Notes under the pieces: generated by a model
What the model was told of the DNA's origin: nothing
What the model saw: the letters and a program-made list of their open reading frames with translations, nothing else
Database searches by the model: none
Part shown: positions 33,223-42,839 of the stretch, in pieces
Numbering within the stretch: the stretch's first letter is position 1
How the letters are laid out: each line of letters opens with the position of its first letter
Translations under genes and position numbers: made by a program
Assembly (NCBI RefSeq): GCF_021405525.1
Contig: NZ_JAGQAG010000001.1
Coordinates: 3,410,001-3,474,000, forward strand
Direction: 5' to 3'
Origin: Ruegeria pomeroyi
Lineage (GTDB): Bacteria > Pseudomonadota > Alphaproteobacteria > Rhodobacterales > Rhodobacteraceae
DNA: 64,000 nucleotides

Positions 33223-35052
33223 ATGGACGATCAGAACAAGAATCTCATCCTCGCAACAGCGCTCAGCTTTCTGGTGATCCTGGTCTGGTTCATCCTGTTC
33301 CCGCCACCGGAACAGACCGACGCGCCCGCGACCGAGATCGCAACCACCGACGGCACCGCCGTGCAGGCCCCCTCTGCCGCCACGACCCAAGCCGGCTCGG
33401 GCGAGGTTCCCCTGCTCGACAGCAACGCCCCGACCGAAGCCGAGGCCCCGCGCGTTCAGATCGACACCCCGCGCCTGAAGGGCAGCGTGTCACTGCTCGG
33501 TGGTCGGATCGACGAGCTTTCGTTGAAGGATTACCGCGTTTCGCTGGACGCAGATGCAGAGATCGTCGAGATGCTGACCCCGGCCGGCTCGACCTCGGCC
33601 TATTACGCGCTCTATGGCTGGGCGCCCGGCACCGGCCTGAACGCCGCCGACGTGCCCGGACCGCTGACCGAATGGTCGCTGGAGTCCGGTGAGACGCTGA
33701 GCGTAGGCAGCCCGGTGACACTGCGCTGGTCCAATGGAAGCGGCGTTACCTTCCGCCGCATTCTTGCCGTGGACGAGGACTATATGTTCACCGTCACCCA
33801 GTCGGTCGAGAACAGCTCTGCCGCTCCGATCGGTGCCGCGCCCTATGGCATCCTGGCACGTCACGGCATCGGCGAGGATGCCGACCTGCCGGGGTTGAAG
33901 AGCTTCTTCATCCTGCATGAGGGTGTCGTCGCCATGAATGACGGCACCCTGTCGGAAATCGACTATAAGGATGTGCGCAAGTTCGACATCGACCCGAACG
34001 AGGGCGCGCAGGCCGAAGTATTCCAGAACAAATCCGACGGTTGGATCGGGTTCACCGATCACTATTGGATGGCGACCCTGATCCCCGGATCGGGCAGCGC
34101 CTTCAAATCGGCTGCCAAATATGATGCGCGACGCAAGATCTATCAGGCCGAAACCGTCCTGCCGACCATGACCGTGGCACCAGGCGAATGCGCCGAGGTG
34201 ACCACCCGCCTGTTCGCGGGCGCCAAGGAATGGGAAAGCATCCGCGCCTATCAGAAGGACGGCGTGCAGAAGTTCCTCGACAGTATCGACTGGGGCTGGT
34301 TCTTCTTCCTGACCAAACCGATCTTCTGGCTGCTGCACCAGCTCAACGGGCTGATCGGCAACATGGGCTGGTCGATCATCGGCCTGACGCTGATCATCAA
34401 GGCGATCGTGTTCCCGCTGGCTCTTAAATCCTATGTCTCGATGGCCAAGATGAAAGAGCTTCAGCCGCAGATGGAGGCCCTGAAAGAGGCGGCCGGCGAC
34501 GACCGCCAGAAGATGCAGCAGGGCATGATGGAGCTTTACAAGAAGGAAAAGGTGAACCCGGCCGCGGGCTGTCTGCCGATCCTGCTGCAAATCCCGATCT
34601 TCTTCTCGCTCTACAAGGTGATCTTTGTCACCATCGAATTGCGCCAGGCGCCGTGGTTCGGCCCGTTCCGCGACCTCAGCATGCCGGACCCGACCTCGAT
34701 CATGAACTTCTTCGGCTGGCTGCCCTGGGCCGGGCCCGAGGCGGGCTCGCTGGCGGCGACCATCCTGATCGGTATCCTGCCGCTGCTTCTGGGCATCTCG
34801 ATGTGGCTGCAACAGAAACTTAATCCGGCGCCCACCGACCCGACCCAGGCGATGATCTTTGCCTGGATGCCCTGGGTGTTCATGTTCATGCTGGGCAGCT
34901 TTGCCAGCGGCCTCGTGGTGTACTGGATCGCGAACAACACGATCACCTTTACCCAGCAGTACATCATCATGCGCAGCCACGGGTACAAACCGGACGTGTT
35001 CGGCAACATCAAGTCCGGCTTTGCCCGCAAGCCCAAGGCAGACAAGAAATGA
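33223..35052 (+). CDS. yidC: Membrane protein insertase YidC
   Basis: A 609-residue insertase works with SecYEG or alone to place proteins in the inner membrane. It starts with the typical MDDQNKNLILATALSF helix. A Thr/Ala-rich linker and a large periplasmic beta domain (about residues 60-350) follow. The conserved five-helix core begins near IDWGWFFFLTKPIFWLLHQL and includes the hydrophilic-groove region with PAAGCLPILLQIPIFFSLYKV. The possible promoter TTGACC-N17-TTGAAC (33156-33184) lies just upstream. It overlaps the MOSC gene by ATGA. Confidence 0.97.
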   Translation: MDDQNKNLILATALSFLVILVWFILFPPPEQTDAPATEIATTDGTAVQAPSAATTQAGSGEVPLLDSNAPTEAEAPRVQIDTPRLKGSVSLLGGRIDELSLKDYRVSLDADAEIVEMLTPAGSTSAYYALYGWAPGTGLNAADVPGPLTEWSLESGETLSVGSPVTLRWSNGSGVTFRRILAVDEDYMFTVTQSVENSSAAPIGAAPYGILARHGIGEDADLPGLKSFFILHEGVVAMNDGTLSEIDYKDVRKFDIDPNEGAQAEVFQNKSDGWIGFTDHYWMATLIPGSGSAFKSAAKYDARRKIYQAETVLPTMTVAPGECAEVTTRLFAGAKEWESIRAYQKDGVQKFLDSIDWGWFFFLTKPIFWLLHQLNGLIGNMGWSIIGLTLIIKAIVFPLALKSYVSMAKMKELQPQMEALKEAAGDDRQKMQQGMMELYKKEKVNPAAGCLPILLQIPIFFSLYKVIFVTIELRQAPWFGPFRDLSMPDPTSIMNFFGWLPWAGPEAGSLAATILIGILPLLLGISMWLQQKLNPAPTDPTQAMIFAWMPWVFMFMLGSFASGLVVYWIANNTITFTQQYIIMRSHGYKPDVFGNIKSGFARKPKADKK

Positions 35053-35786
35053 CCGGTACGGTCACCGGGCTCTGGCGGCATCCGATCAAGAGCCATGGCC
35101 GCGAGGCGCTGGACAGCGTCACCCTCAACCCCGGGCAGACCATGCCCGGGGATCGTGTTTGGGCGGTGGCGCATGAGATGTCCCAGGCGGACGGGTCCGA
35201 ATGGGTGCATTGCGGTCATTTCAGCCGTGTGTCCAAGGTGCCCGAGCTGATGGCGATCACCGCCACGCTCGACGGCGATCGCGTCACTCTTCGCCATCCC
35301 AAACGCCCCGATCTGGAGTTCGCCCCCGAGACCGAGGCCGACCGCTTCCTGGAGTGGGTCAAACCGCTGATGCCACAGGATCGGACCCAATCGGCCCGAA
35401 TCATCCGAGTACCCGGACGCGGCATGACCGATAGCGATTTCCCCTCGGTGACGCTGTGCAACATGGCTTCGCACCGGGCAGTGGAACAGCGGATCGGGCA
35501 TCCTCTGTCGCCACTACGCTGGCGCGGCAATATCTGGTTCGACGGCCTGCCCTTGTGGGAGGAGTTCGACTGGCTCGACCGCGAGGTGCAGATCGGCGAG
35601 GTGGTGTTCGCCGTGCGCGAACGCACCGACCGCTGCGCCGCGACCACCACCAATCCTGAAACCGGGATTCGCGATGCCGACACGCTGGGCGCTCTCGATC
35701 ACTGGGGTCACCGTGATTTCAGCGTCCGGGCCGAAGTGATCCGAGGCGGCACCATCCGCCTTGGAGACGAGGTGCACCCGCTATGA
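35049..35786 (+). CDS. MOSC domain-containing protein
   Basis: A 245-residue protein has an N-terminal beta-barrel segment beginning VTGLWRHPIKSHGREAL and a MOSC domain in the C-terminal half. The conserved MOSC cysteine lies in RTDRCAATTTNPETGIRD (about residues 192-209). MOSC proteins handle sulfur or nitrogen compounds bound to molybdenum cofactor. The substrate here is unknown. It overlaps yidC upstream and engB downstream by ATGA, an arrangement conserved in Rhodobacteraceae to my recollection. Confidence 0.9.
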   Translation: MTGTVTGLWRHPIKSHGREALDSVTLNPGQTMPGDRVWAVAHEMSQADGSEWVHCGHFSRVSKVPELMAITATLDGDRVTLRHPKRPDLEFAPETEADRFLEWVKPLMPQDRTQSARIIRVPGRGMTDSDFPSVTLCNMASHRAVEQRIGHPLSPLRWRGNIWFDGLPLWEEFDWLDREVQIGEVVFAVRERTDRCAATTTNPETGIRDADTLGALDHWGHRDFSVRAEVIRGGTIRLGDEVHPL

Positions 35787-36436
35787 CCGCCCTGCCCTTT
35801 CCCATTGCCGAAGAGCCCGATGCGTTCGCCACTGAAACGGGGCGCAAGCTGTTCGCGGGCCCGTCCGAATTCGTCAAGGGCGTGGTGGCGATGTCCGGCC
35901 TGCCCCCCGCCGACCGGGTCGAGGTCTGCTTCGCCGGCCGCTCGAACGTGGGCAAATCCAGCCTGATCAACGCGCTGACCGGCACCAAGGGGCTGGCACG
36001 CGCCTCGAACACGCCGGGCCGCACTCAGGAAATCAACTTCTTCACACAGGGCCCCGAGCTCTATCTGGTCGACCTGCCGGGCTATGGCTATGCCAATGCG
36101 CCGCTGAAAGTGGTCGAGAAATGGCAAAAACTGCTGAAACAGTATCTCAGCGGTCGCCAGACCCTGCGCCGCGCCTTTGTGCTGATCGACGCCCGCCATG
36201 GGGTCAAGGCGGTCGATGATGAGATCATGAAGCTGCTCGACACCAGTGCCGTGACCTTTCAATGCGTTCTGACCAAGGCCGACAAGGTCAAGGCCGCCGA
36301 GCGCGACAAGGTGCTGACGCAGGTGCGCGCGGCATTGGCCAAACACCCCGCCGCCTATCCGGAAATTGTGTTGACCTCGTCGGAAAAGGGCGATGGTATC
36401 GCGACACTCAGGTCCATCATCGCCCATCTGGAATGA
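35783..36436 (+). CDS. engB: Ribosome biogenesis GTPase EngB (YihA/YsxC)
   Basis: A 217-residue GTPase supports 50S assembly and division. The G1 loop is GRSNVGKSS (about residues 51-59), the threonine switch is in ASNTPGRTQEINFF, G3 is DLPGYGYA (about 96-103) and G4 is TKADK (about 163-167). Length fits the family. It is translationally coupled to the MOSC gene and to the small gene downstream (ATGA in both cases). Confidence 0.96.
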   Translation: MTALPFPIAEEPDAFATETGRKLFAGPSEFVKGVVAMSGLPPADRVEVCFAGRSNVGKSSLINALTGTKGLARASNTPGRTQEINFFTQGPELYLVDLPGYGYANAPLKVVEKWQKLLKQYLSGRQTLRRAFVLIDARHGVKAVDDEIMKLLDTSAVTFQCVLTKADKVKAAERDKVLTQVRAALAKHPAAYPEIVLTSSEKGDGIATLRSIIAHLE

Positions 36437-36801
36437 CATTCCTCACGCATTTCTCTGCTGTCTTGTCCCTGCTTGCGGTGGTGCTGACCAGCGCAATCCC
36501 GCAGGGATGGATGCCCGTGCGCAAGGATGACCGGATCCTGCTGGTGATCTGCACCGCAGAAGGGGAAACCCGGCAATGGGTCGACCTTACCCCCGACAAC
36601 CCCGCCCATGAAGACGAAAGCGACGCGCGGCCCAGCTGCCATTTCGGCGGGCTGAACCAAGTGGCCATCCTGGCCCAGCCGCCGCTGCTGATGACCCTGA
36701 ACCATGCCCAGCGCACCCGCTGGGACAATCTGGATTTCACCCATCGCAGCGCCGGATTCTTTCCCCTCTACGACGCGCGCGGGCCACCTCACCTCTCCTG
36801 A
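36433..36801 (+). CDS. Small exported hypothetical protein, DUF2946-like
   Basis: A 122-residue protein starts in ATGA overlap with engB. Residues 4-24 form a hydrophobic segment or signal peptide ending near SAIPQG. The exported part has two cysteines (ICTAEG and CHFGGL) separated by a polar stretch, a layout reminiscent of DUF2946 proteins, which often lie beside copper- or heme-related membrane genes. The PepSY-type membrane protein gene follows after 65 bp, which fits that context. The family assignment is tentative and no biochemical role is claimed. Confidence 0.65.
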   Translation: MTFLTHFSAVLSLLAVVLTSAIPQGWMPVRKDDRILLVICTAEGETRQWVDLTPDNPAHEDESDARPSCHFGGLNQVAILAQPPLLMTLNHAQRTRWDNLDFTHRSAGFFPLYDARGPPHLS

Positions 36802-36866
36802 TCAGACGGAAACACCCTGACCCCTCTGCCCCTTTGGCAGAGCGCTTCTGATATGGAGAAACGACA

Positions 36867-38264
36867 ATGGCTGACAGCCAAACCAATGCCCGGGGCACCA
36901 TGCGCCCGCTGGCACAGAAATTCTATTTCGCCGCGTGGCGCTGGCATTTCTACGCCGCGCTCTACGTGATCCCCTTTCTGCTGATCCTGGCGGTGACCGG
37001 GCTGATGATGATGCTCATCACCCAGGTCGACGGCCGCGATGGCGAGAAAATCGCCGTTCAGCCGCAAGCAAGCGCGTTGTCCTTTGACGCGCAAACTGCT
37101 GCGGTGCTTCAGGCACAGCCCGGCACCATCGTCGAGTGGATCGGCCCCAAGGCCCCCGATCTGGCCGCCGTGTTCCGGGTCAAGACCCCCGAGGGCCAGC
37201 GCCTGGTCGCGCTCGACCAGTATAGCGGCGAGGTGCTGTCTATCTGGGACCGGCGCGCGGGCTGGTACGATCTGGCCGACAATATCCACTCGACCCTGTT
37301 GATCGGCGATCTGGGCGACCGCCTGATCGAGATCGCCGCCGGGCTGGGCATCGTGCTGATCCTGACCGGCCTCTATATCTGGTGGCCGCGGGGTGATGCG
37401 ATGTCGGCGCTGGTGCCCAACCTGCGCGCACGCGGCCGGGCCTTGTGGAAAAGCCTGCATGCGGTCACCGGGTTCTGGATCTCGGCCCTGCTGTTGGTGT
37501 TCCTGGTGTCGGGCCTGTCCTGGGCCGGCATCTGGGGCGGCAAGCTGGTACAAGCCTGGTCGACCTTTCCGGCCGAGAAATGGGACAATGTCCCCCTGTC
37601 GGACGATGTGCATGCCAGCATGAACCACGGCCATACCAACGACGTGCCCTGGGCGCTGGAACAGACACCGCTGCCCGCCTCGGGGTCTCAGGCCGGTGTT
37701 GCCGGCCTGCCCGAGGGCCAGCCGGTCAACGCCGAGAACCTCATCGCGCTCGGCCGCGCCATGGGGATGGAGGGGCGCTTCCGTCTGGCCTATCCGGCGG
37801 GCGAAACAGGTGTCTGGACCATCAACCGCGACAGCATGAGCGGTGATTCCGATGACCCGTTCATCGACCGCACCATCCATGTCGACCAATATACCGGCAA
37901 GGTGCTGGCCGATGTGCGCTATGACGATTACTCGTGGGCGGGCAAGGCGATGGCGGTGGGCATCCCCTTTCACATGGGGCTGATGGGCGGCTGGAACTTC
38001 GCGCTCAACATCGTGTTCTGCCTGTCGGTGATCTTTCTCTGCGTCTCGGGCGTGGTGATGTGGGTCAAGCGCCGCCCGGCGCGGGCCTTGCGGCTGGCCG
38101 CACCGCCCGAACCCGCCGACATGCCGATGTGGAAGGGCGCCGCGCTGGTGGCGGTGCTGGTATCGCTGATGTTCCCGCTGGCGGGGCTGGCACTGATCGC
38201 GGCGCTTGCCTTTGACGTGCTGATCCTGAGCAACATCCCCGCGCTCCAGCGCGCGCTGGCCTGA
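36867..38264 (+). CDS. PepSY-associated transmembrane protein (PiuB-like)
   Basis: A 465-residue inner-membrane protein begins WRWHFYAALYVIPFLLILAVTG (first helix near residues 25-48). It has a PepSY-type periplasmic region and further helices near 165-185, 195-215, 365-390 and 430-460. Histidines at the membrane faces (WRWHFY, DNIHSTL, SLHAVTG, PFHMG) match the pattern of PepSY_TM proteins, some of which are ferric-siderophore or heme reductases. The preceding small exported protein gene may be functionally linked. The electron donor and substrate are unknown. Confidence 0.88.
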   Translation: MADSQTNARGTMRPLAQKFYFAAWRWHFYAALYVIPFLLILAVTGLMMMLITQVDGRDGEKIAVQPQASALSFDAQTAAVLQAQPGTIVEWIGPKAPDLAAVFRVKTPEGQRLVALDQYSGEVLSIWDRRAGWYDLADNIHSTLLIGDLGDRLIEIAAGLGIVLILTGLYIWWPRGDAMSALVPNLRARGRALWKSLHAVTGFWISALLLVFLVSGLSWAGIWGGKLVQAWSTFPAEKWDNVPLSDDVHASMNHGHTNDVPWALEQTPLPASGSQAGVAGLPEGQPVNAENLIALGRAMGMEGRFRLAYPAGETGVWTINRDSMSGDSDDPFIDRTIHVDQYTGKVLADVRYDDYSWAGKAMAVGIPFHMGLMGGWNFALNIVFCLSVIFLCVSGVVMWVKRRPARALRLAAPPEPADMPMWKGAALVAVLVSLMFPLAGLALIAALAFDVLILSNIPALQRALA

Positions 38265-38276
38265 GTACTGGCCCCA

Positions 38277-38302
38277 GACCGGACCCCGCGCGGGGTCCGG
38301 TC
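38277..38302. terminator. 26-bp GC-rich palindrome between convergent genes
   Basis: GACCGGACCCCGC and GCGGGGTCCGGTC are perfect 13-bp arms with no spacer. The palindrome lies between the PepSY gene (+) and the SDR gene (-). It lacks a T tract but its position suggests a shared transcript end. Confidence 0.55.
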
Positions 38303-38303
38303 G

Positions 38304-39032
38304 CTAGACGTGCTGCGCGCCGTTGACCTCGATTTCGGTGCCCGAAATGTAAGAGCTTTCCTGCGAGCAGAGGAAATAGATCGCGGCGGCCACCTCGCTG
38401 GGCTGACCAAGCCGTTGCAGCGGCAGCTTTTCGACGATCTTGTCGGTGCCGGGGCTGAGGATCGAGGTTTCGACCTCACCCGGCGCAATCGCGTTCACCC
38501 GCACGCCAAGCGGCCCGAAATCATGCGCCATCTCGCGCGTCAGCGCCGCCAGCGCCGCCTTGGACGTGGCATAGGCCGCCCCGGCGAACGGATGCACCCG
38601 TGACCCGGCGATCGAGGTCACGTTGACCACCGACCCCTTGGCTGCGGCCAGCTCGTCCTTGAGCGAGCGGGCCAGCACCACGGGGGCAAAGAAGTTGACG
38701 TGGAACACATGACCCCAGTCTGACAGATCGGTGCTGAGCGTGCTCAACCGCTCGCCATTGGAGCCCTTGGGCGAGATGCCGGCATTGTTCACCAACGCAT
38801 CCAGCCGCCCGTCCAGCTTGGCCCGGATGGTCTCGGCCCCGGCGATGGTGGCCTGCGGGTCGCTCAGGTCGATCTGGACATGGTTGTTCTCGCCGCTGCT
38901 CCACGGGCAGCCTGGGGGTACCGGCTCGCGCGAACAGGTGATGACCCGCCAGCCTTCGGCCACGAATCGGCGCACGGTTGCGTGGCCTATTCCCCGGCTG
39001 GCACCTGTCAGGACAAGGGTCTTGCGCGTCAT
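38304..39032 (-). CDS. Short-chain dehydrogenase/reductase
   Basis: A 242-residue NAD(P)-dependent oxidoreductase starts at 39032, where the Rossmann glycine motif TGASRGIG follows at about residues 7-14. The NNAG motif lies at about 87-90, the catalytic serine in NVTSIAGS and the YxxxK pair in AAYATSKAALAAL. The length is standard for classical SDRs. The substrate cannot be inferred. It is divergent from argB, and the 115-bp interval should hold both promoters. Confidence 0.92.
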   Translation of the reverse strand: MTRKTLVLTGASRGIGHATVRRFVAEGWRVITCSREPVPPGCPWSSGENNHVQIDLSDPQATIAGAETIRAKLDGRLDALVNNAGISPKGSNGERLSTLSTDLSDWGHVFHVNFFAPVVLARSLKDELAAAKGSVVNVTSIAGSRVHPFAGAAYATSKAALAALTREMAHDFGPLGVRVNAIAPGEVETSILSPGTDKIVEKLPLQRLGQPSEVAAAIYFLCSQESSYISGTEIEVNGAQHV

Positions 39033-39147
39033 GATCCGGCCTCGCGTCTGATTTCGGGCGGAGCCTATCACAGCGCGGCATCTTGGCAACGCCCCTTGGC
39101 AGAGGGGCGCAAAACCCCTAACACAAGGCCCCAAAGGGACCCTTGCC

Positions 39148-40011
39148 ATGAAGACACGAGACATGAATCGCGACTGGATTGCCACCGCTGCCACGCTGAA
39201 CGCGGCCTTGCCGTATCTTCAACGCTATGATGATGCGATCGTTGTCATCAAGCTGGGCGGCCACGCCATGGGCAGCGACGAAGGCATGGAGAGCTTTGCG
39301 CGAGATGTCGTGTTGTTGCGGCAGGTGGGTGTGAACCCGGTCGTGGTGCATGGCGGCGGGCCGATGATCAACGCCATGCTGGACAAGCTGGGCATCCAGT
39401 CCGACTTCGTGAACGGCAAGCGGGTCACCGATGCCGCCACGGTCGAAGTGGTCGAAATGGTGCTGTCCGGCGTGGTCAACAAGCGGATCGTGCAGGCGAT
39501 CAACCGCCAGGGCGGCAAGGCGGTGGGCCTGTCCGGAAAGGACGCCAACCTGATGGTCTGCGATCAGACCGATCCCGATCTGGGCTTTGTCGGCACCCCG
39601 GCCGAGATGAATCCCGACCTGCTGCGCAACCTGTTTGCCCATGACATCATCCCGGTGATTGCCCCTTTGGGCGCGGGACGGAATGGCGAGACGTTCAACA
39701 TCAACGGCGATACCGCCGCCGGTGCGATTGCCGGCGCCCTCAAGGCTGACCGGCTCTTGCTGCTGACCGATGTATCCGGTGTCAAGAACGGCGCGGGCGA
39801 AGTGTTGACGGAGCTGAAAGCAGCGCAAATCCGCGAGATGGTGGCCGATGGCACTATCGCGGGCGGAATGATCCCCAAGACGGAAACCGCGCTGGATGCG
39901 CTTGAAAAGGGTGTGCGCGCTGTTGTCATCCTGGACGGCCGCGCCCCCAACGCGGTGCTGCTGGAGCTTTATACCGAGCATGGCGCGGGTTCGCTGATCC
40001 GCCGCGACTGA
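39148..40011 (+). CDS. argB: Acetylglutamate kinase
   Basis: A 287-residue enzyme phosphorylates N-acetylglutamate in arginine synthesis. Landmarks are [10 protein letters not shown] (about residues 33-42), [14 protein letters not shown] (about 66-79), the substrate loop around [21 protein letters not shown] (about 89-109) and the ATP-site segment TDVSGVKN. Length and motifs are normal. An in-frame ATG at 39163 is an alternative start. Other arg genes are not adjacent. Confidence 0.97.
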   Translation: MKTRDMNRDWIATAATLNAALPYLQRYDDAIVVIKLGGHAMGSDEGMESFARDVVLLRQVGVNPVVVHGGGPMINAMLDKLGIQSDFVNGKRVTDAATVEVVEMVLSGVVNKRIVQAINRQGGKAVGLSGKDANLMVCDQTDPDLGFVGTPAEMNPDLLRNLFAHDIIPVIAPLGAGRNGETFNINGDTAAGAIAGALKADRLLLLTDVSGVKNGAGEVLTELKAAQIREMVADGTIAGGMIPKTETALDALEKGVRAVVILDGRAPNAVLLELYTEHGAGSLIRRD

Positions 40012-40068
40012 CGCAATCGTCAGTCTGACGGGCTTGCCTATTTCATTTACATGCCGAATTGTGAATGA

Positions 40069-40863
40069 ATGGAAAACGAAAGCCTGATCCGGCTGACGGT
40101 GTTTGTCGGCCTTTTTGTCCTGTTCGCACTTGCCGAGCGGCTGGCCCCGCGCCGGAGGATTCATCCGCGGCGCCCACGACGCTGGCTGACCAACCTGACG
40201 ATATCGGTGCTGAATACCGTGACCCTGCGGGCCCTTGCGGTAGGCTTGCCGCTGCTGGCGGTGGGCGCGGCGCTGGACGCCACCGCACAGGGCTGGGGCC
40301 TGTTCAACCATCTGGCTTGGCCCGGTTGGGTCGAGGCGCTGCTTGCCGTGCTGATCCTCGATTTTGCCATCTGGGGCCAGCACCTGGTCACTCACAAGAT
40401 ACCGCTGCTCTGGCGGCTGCACCGGGTGCATCATGCTGACACCGATATCGACGTCAGCACCGCGATCCGGTTTCATCCGGTAGAAATCGCGCTGTCGATG
40501 CTGCTGAAGATCGGTCTTGTCTATCTGCTGGGTCCTTCGGCGCTGGCGGTGGTCCTGTTCGAGATCCTGTTGAACGGCACCGCGCTGTTCAATCACTCGA
40601 ACCTTCGCTTGCCGCTTGCGCTCGACGCGGTGTTGCGCAAGGTTCTGGTGACCCCCGACATGCACCGGGTACACCATTCGGTGCTGCGCGAGGAGCATGA
40701 CAGCAATTACGGCTTTGCCTTGTCGATCTGGGACCGGATGATGGGAACCTATGTTGCACAACCCGCCAAGGGCCATGACCAGATGACCATCGGGCTGGCA
40801 TGGCAGGATGACCGGCCCGCGCGGCTGGGATGGAGCCTGCTGCTGCCGTTTCGCCGCCGATGA
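40069..40863 (+). CDS. Sterol desaturase / fatty-acid hydroxylase family protein
   Basis: A 264-residue integral-membrane protein has hydrophobic helices near residues 5-22, 45-70 and 85-105. It has the histidine clusters expected of the di-iron fatty-acid hydroxylase superfamily: HLVTH (about 105-109), HRVHHAD (about 118-124), FNHSN and HRVHHSVLREEHDSNYG (about 200-216). The substrate could be a sterol, carotenoid or lipid. The stop overlaps the ferredoxin-like gene start in ATGA, suggesting that the downstream protein could deliver electrons, although that is only positional evidence. Confidence 0.9.
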   Translation: MENESLIRLTVFVGLFVLFALAERLAPRRRIHPRRPRRWLTNLTISVLNTVTLRALAVGLPLLAVGAALDATAQGWGLFNHLAWPGWVEALLAVLILDFAIWGQHLVTHKIPLLWRLHRVHHADTDIDVSTAIRFHPVEIALSMLLKIGLVYLLGPSALAVVLFEILLNGTALFNHSNLRLPLALDAVLRKVLVTPDMHRVHHSVLREEHDSNYGFALSIWDRMMGTYVAQPAKGHDQMTIGLAWQDDRPARLGWSLLLPFRRR

Positions 40864-41495
40864 CGCTGGAGCGGATAACGGCAGAAGCCGCCGCCTCGGC
40901 CCTGATTGTCATGGGGGCGCTCAATCCGGCCGATCAGGCAGGCACTGTCGTTCTGCTTGGCACCGGTCCCGGCTTCTGGCCGGTCTTCAGCGCGGCGCCT
41001 GAATATGCCGATGGCCAGAGTGACCCGGTCGACCGCTGGTCAAAACGGGTGATCGGGGCGATGGCCGTCGATCTGGGTGCCAAGACCGCCTACCCCTCGG
41101 ACGGGCCGCCCTATCCGCCCTTCATCGCCTGGGCATTGGCCTCGGGCCGGTTTCATACCAGCCCGGTTGGCATGATGGTGCATTACCAGGTCGGTCTGAT
41201 GATCTCGCTGCGCGGTGCGCTGCTGCTGCCAGAGCGGATCGACCTGCCTGTGGGCAACGCCCCATCGCCCTGCGACAGCTGCGCCGCGCCCTGTACCCGG
41301 GCCTGCCCGGTTGGTGCGCTTGCGGCAGATCACGCCTATGATGTCGATGCCTGCCGCGGATATCTGGACACCGCCGCTGGGTCTGCTTGTATGGGGTCAG
41401 GCTGTGCCGCCCGACTCGCCTGCCCGCTCAGCGCTGGCGCGGCGCGTGATCCGGCGCAGTCCGCATTGCACATGAAGGCTTTTTTGCGCCGATGA
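40860..41495 (+). CDS. Ferredoxin-like 4Fe-4S protein
   Basis: A 211-residue protein has an N-terminal domain without recognised motifs and a C-terminal cluster-binding segment. CDSCAAPCTRACP (about residues 139-151) fits C-x2-C-x3-C-x3-CP of a 4Fe-4S site, with further cysteines (CRGYLD, CMGSGCAARLACP) for a possible second site. It resembles uncharacterised ferredoxin-like proteins related in their cluster region to QueG. It sits in an ATGA-coupled chain between the hydroxylase and the phosphatase genes. Its partner is unknown. Confidence 0.8.
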   Translation: MTLERITAEAAASALIVMGALNPADQAGTVVLLGTGPGFWPVFSAAPEYADGQSDPVDRWSKRVIGAMAVDLGAKTAYPSDGPPYPPFIAWALASGRFHTSPVGMMVHYQVGLMISLRGALLLPERIDLPVGNAPSPCDSCAAPCTRACPVGALAADHAYDVDACRGYLDTAAGSACMGSGCAARLACPLSAGAARDPAQSALHMKAFLRR

Positions 41496-41989
41496 CCCGC
41501 ATTCTGATCCTGACCCGCCACGCCAAATCCGCCTGGGACGATATCAGCCTTGGCGACCACGACCGCACCCTCAACAAGCGTGGCAGGCGGTCGGCGCAGG
41601 CGATCGGGGCCTGGCTGCGCCAGCATGGCTATCTGCCGGATCAGGTGATCAGTTCGGACGCCGTCCGCACCCGCGAGACCTGGACCGAGATGGGGCTGGG
41701 CGGCTGTGAACCTGAATTCACCCGCGCGCTCTATCTGGCCCCACCAGAGCATATCCTTGCCAACCTCAGGCAGGCCAGCGGGCGGGTGGTGCTGTTGCTG
41801 GGGCACAACCCCGGTATCGCCGAGTTCGCAGGCCAGATCGTCGATGAGGCACCCGCCCATGCCCGTTTCTTCGACTATCCGACCGGTGCAACCACGGTGA
41901 TCGAGTTTGCCACCGACGATTGGGCGCAGATCGGCTGGCACAAGGGCGAGGTGCTGGATTTCATCGTTCCACGAGAGTTGACGGATTGA
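41492..41989 (+). CDS. Histidine phosphatase family protein (SixA-like)
   Basis: A 165-residue protein of the phosphoglycerate-mutase-like superfamily carries the RHAKSAW catalytic motif (about residues 9-15), the arginine in SDAVRTRETW (about 55-64) and the second histidine in LLGHNPGI (about 106-113). SixA-type phosphatases remove phosphate from histidine phosphotransfer proteins. The target here is not evident. The ATG overlaps the ferredoxin-like gene stop, and a strong terminator follows. Confidence 0.9.
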   Translation: MTRILILTRHAKSAWDDISLGDHDRTLNKRGRRSAQAIGAWLRQHGYLPDQVISSDAVRTRETWTEMGLGGCEPEFTRALYLAPPEHILANLRQASGRVVLLLGHNPGIAEFAGQIVDEAPAHARFFDYPTGATTVIEFATDDWAQIGWHKGEVLDFIVPRELTD

Positions 41990-41990
41990 A

Positions 41991-42016
41991 AAAGGGCGGG
42001 GAAATCCCCGCCCTTT
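41991..42016. terminator. Bidirectional intrinsic terminator
   Basis: AAAGGGCGGGG and CCCCGCCCTTT form an 11-bp stem with a four-base loop. There is a T3 run on the + strand and T5 on the - strand. It ends the phosphatase gene and the convergent bzt operon. Confidence 0.88.
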
Positions 42017-42037
42017 CCGTGTCATTCCAGGCCCTGT

Positions 42038-42829
42038 TCAGTGACCCAGGATCTGGCTCAGGAACAGCTTGGTCCGCTCGCTTTGCGGATTGTTGAAGAA
42101 CTCTTCCGGCTCGTTCTGTTCCACGATCTGGCCCGCATCCATAAAGATGACGCGGTTGGCGACCTGGCGGGCAAAGCCCATCTCGTGCGTCACGCAGAGC
42201 ATGGTCATGCCTTCCTCGGCCAGCTCGATCATGGTGTCGAGCACTTCCTTGATCATCTCGGGGTCCAGCGCCGAGGTCGGTTCGTCGAACAGCATGATGC
42301 GCGGCCGCATGCACAGCGAGCGGGCAATCGCCACGCGCTGCTGCTGGCCGCCCGAAAGCTGACCCGGATACTTCAGGGCCTGTTCGGGGATCTTGACCTT
42401 TTCCAGGAAATGCATCGCGGTTTCCTCGGCCTCTTTGCGGGGCGTCTTGCGCACCCAGATCGGGGCCAGCGTGCAGTTCTCCAGGATGGTCAGATGCGGG
42501 AACAGGTTGAAGTGCTGGAACACCATCCCGACCTCGGACCGGATCTTGTCGATATTCTTGAGGTCGTTCGACAATTCGGTGCCGTCCACCACGATCTTGC
42601 CCTGCTGGTGTTCCTCCAGCGCGTTCAGGCAGCGGATCAGGGTCGACTTGCCCGAGCCCGAAGGCCCGGCGATGACGATCCGTTCCCCCTGATTGACGGT
42701 GAGGTTGATGTCACGCAGCACGTGGAAGGCCCCGTACCACTTGTTCATGTTGGTGATTTCGATGGCGACCTCGTCGCTCACCTGCATTTTCGAACGGTCG
42801 ATTTCACGATCGATTGCGAGTTCAGACAT
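42038..42829 (-). CDS. bztD: General L-amino acid ABC transporter ATP-binding protein
   Basis: A 263-residue polar amino-acid importer ATPase starts at 42829; longer upstream reading overlaps the permease gene and is unlikely. Walker A (GPSGSGKST) is at about residues 52-60, the signature [15 protein letters not shown] at about 154-168 and Walker B with DEPTSALD at about 177-184. The H-loop is VTHEMGFA. It is the last gene of the bztABCD order used for Glu/Gln/Asp/Asn uptake in Rhodobacteraceae. Confidence 0.94.
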   Translation of the reverse strand: MSELAIDREIDRSKMQVSDEVAIEITNMNKWYGAFHVLRDINLTVNQGERIVIAGPSGSGKSTLIRCLNALEEHQQGKIVVDGTELSNDLKNIDKIRSEVGMVFQHFNLFPHLTILENCTLAPIWVRKTPRKEAEETAMHFLEKVKIPEQALKYPGQLSGGQQQRVAIARSLCMRPRIMLFDEPTSALDPEMIKEVLDTMIELAEEGMTMLCVTHEMGFARQVANRVIFMDAGQIVEQNEPEEFFNNPQSERTKLFLSQILGH

Positions 42830-42839
42830 TGGGCCCTCC

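Noticed and set aside
40017-40031. 15-bp sequence TCGTCAGTCTGACGG shared with 46748-46762, both intergenic and containing a 6+6-bp dyad
   Set aside because: In 64 kb about two identical 15-mer pairs are expected by chance, and 6-bp dyads are frequent, so there is no real evidence for a shared operator.
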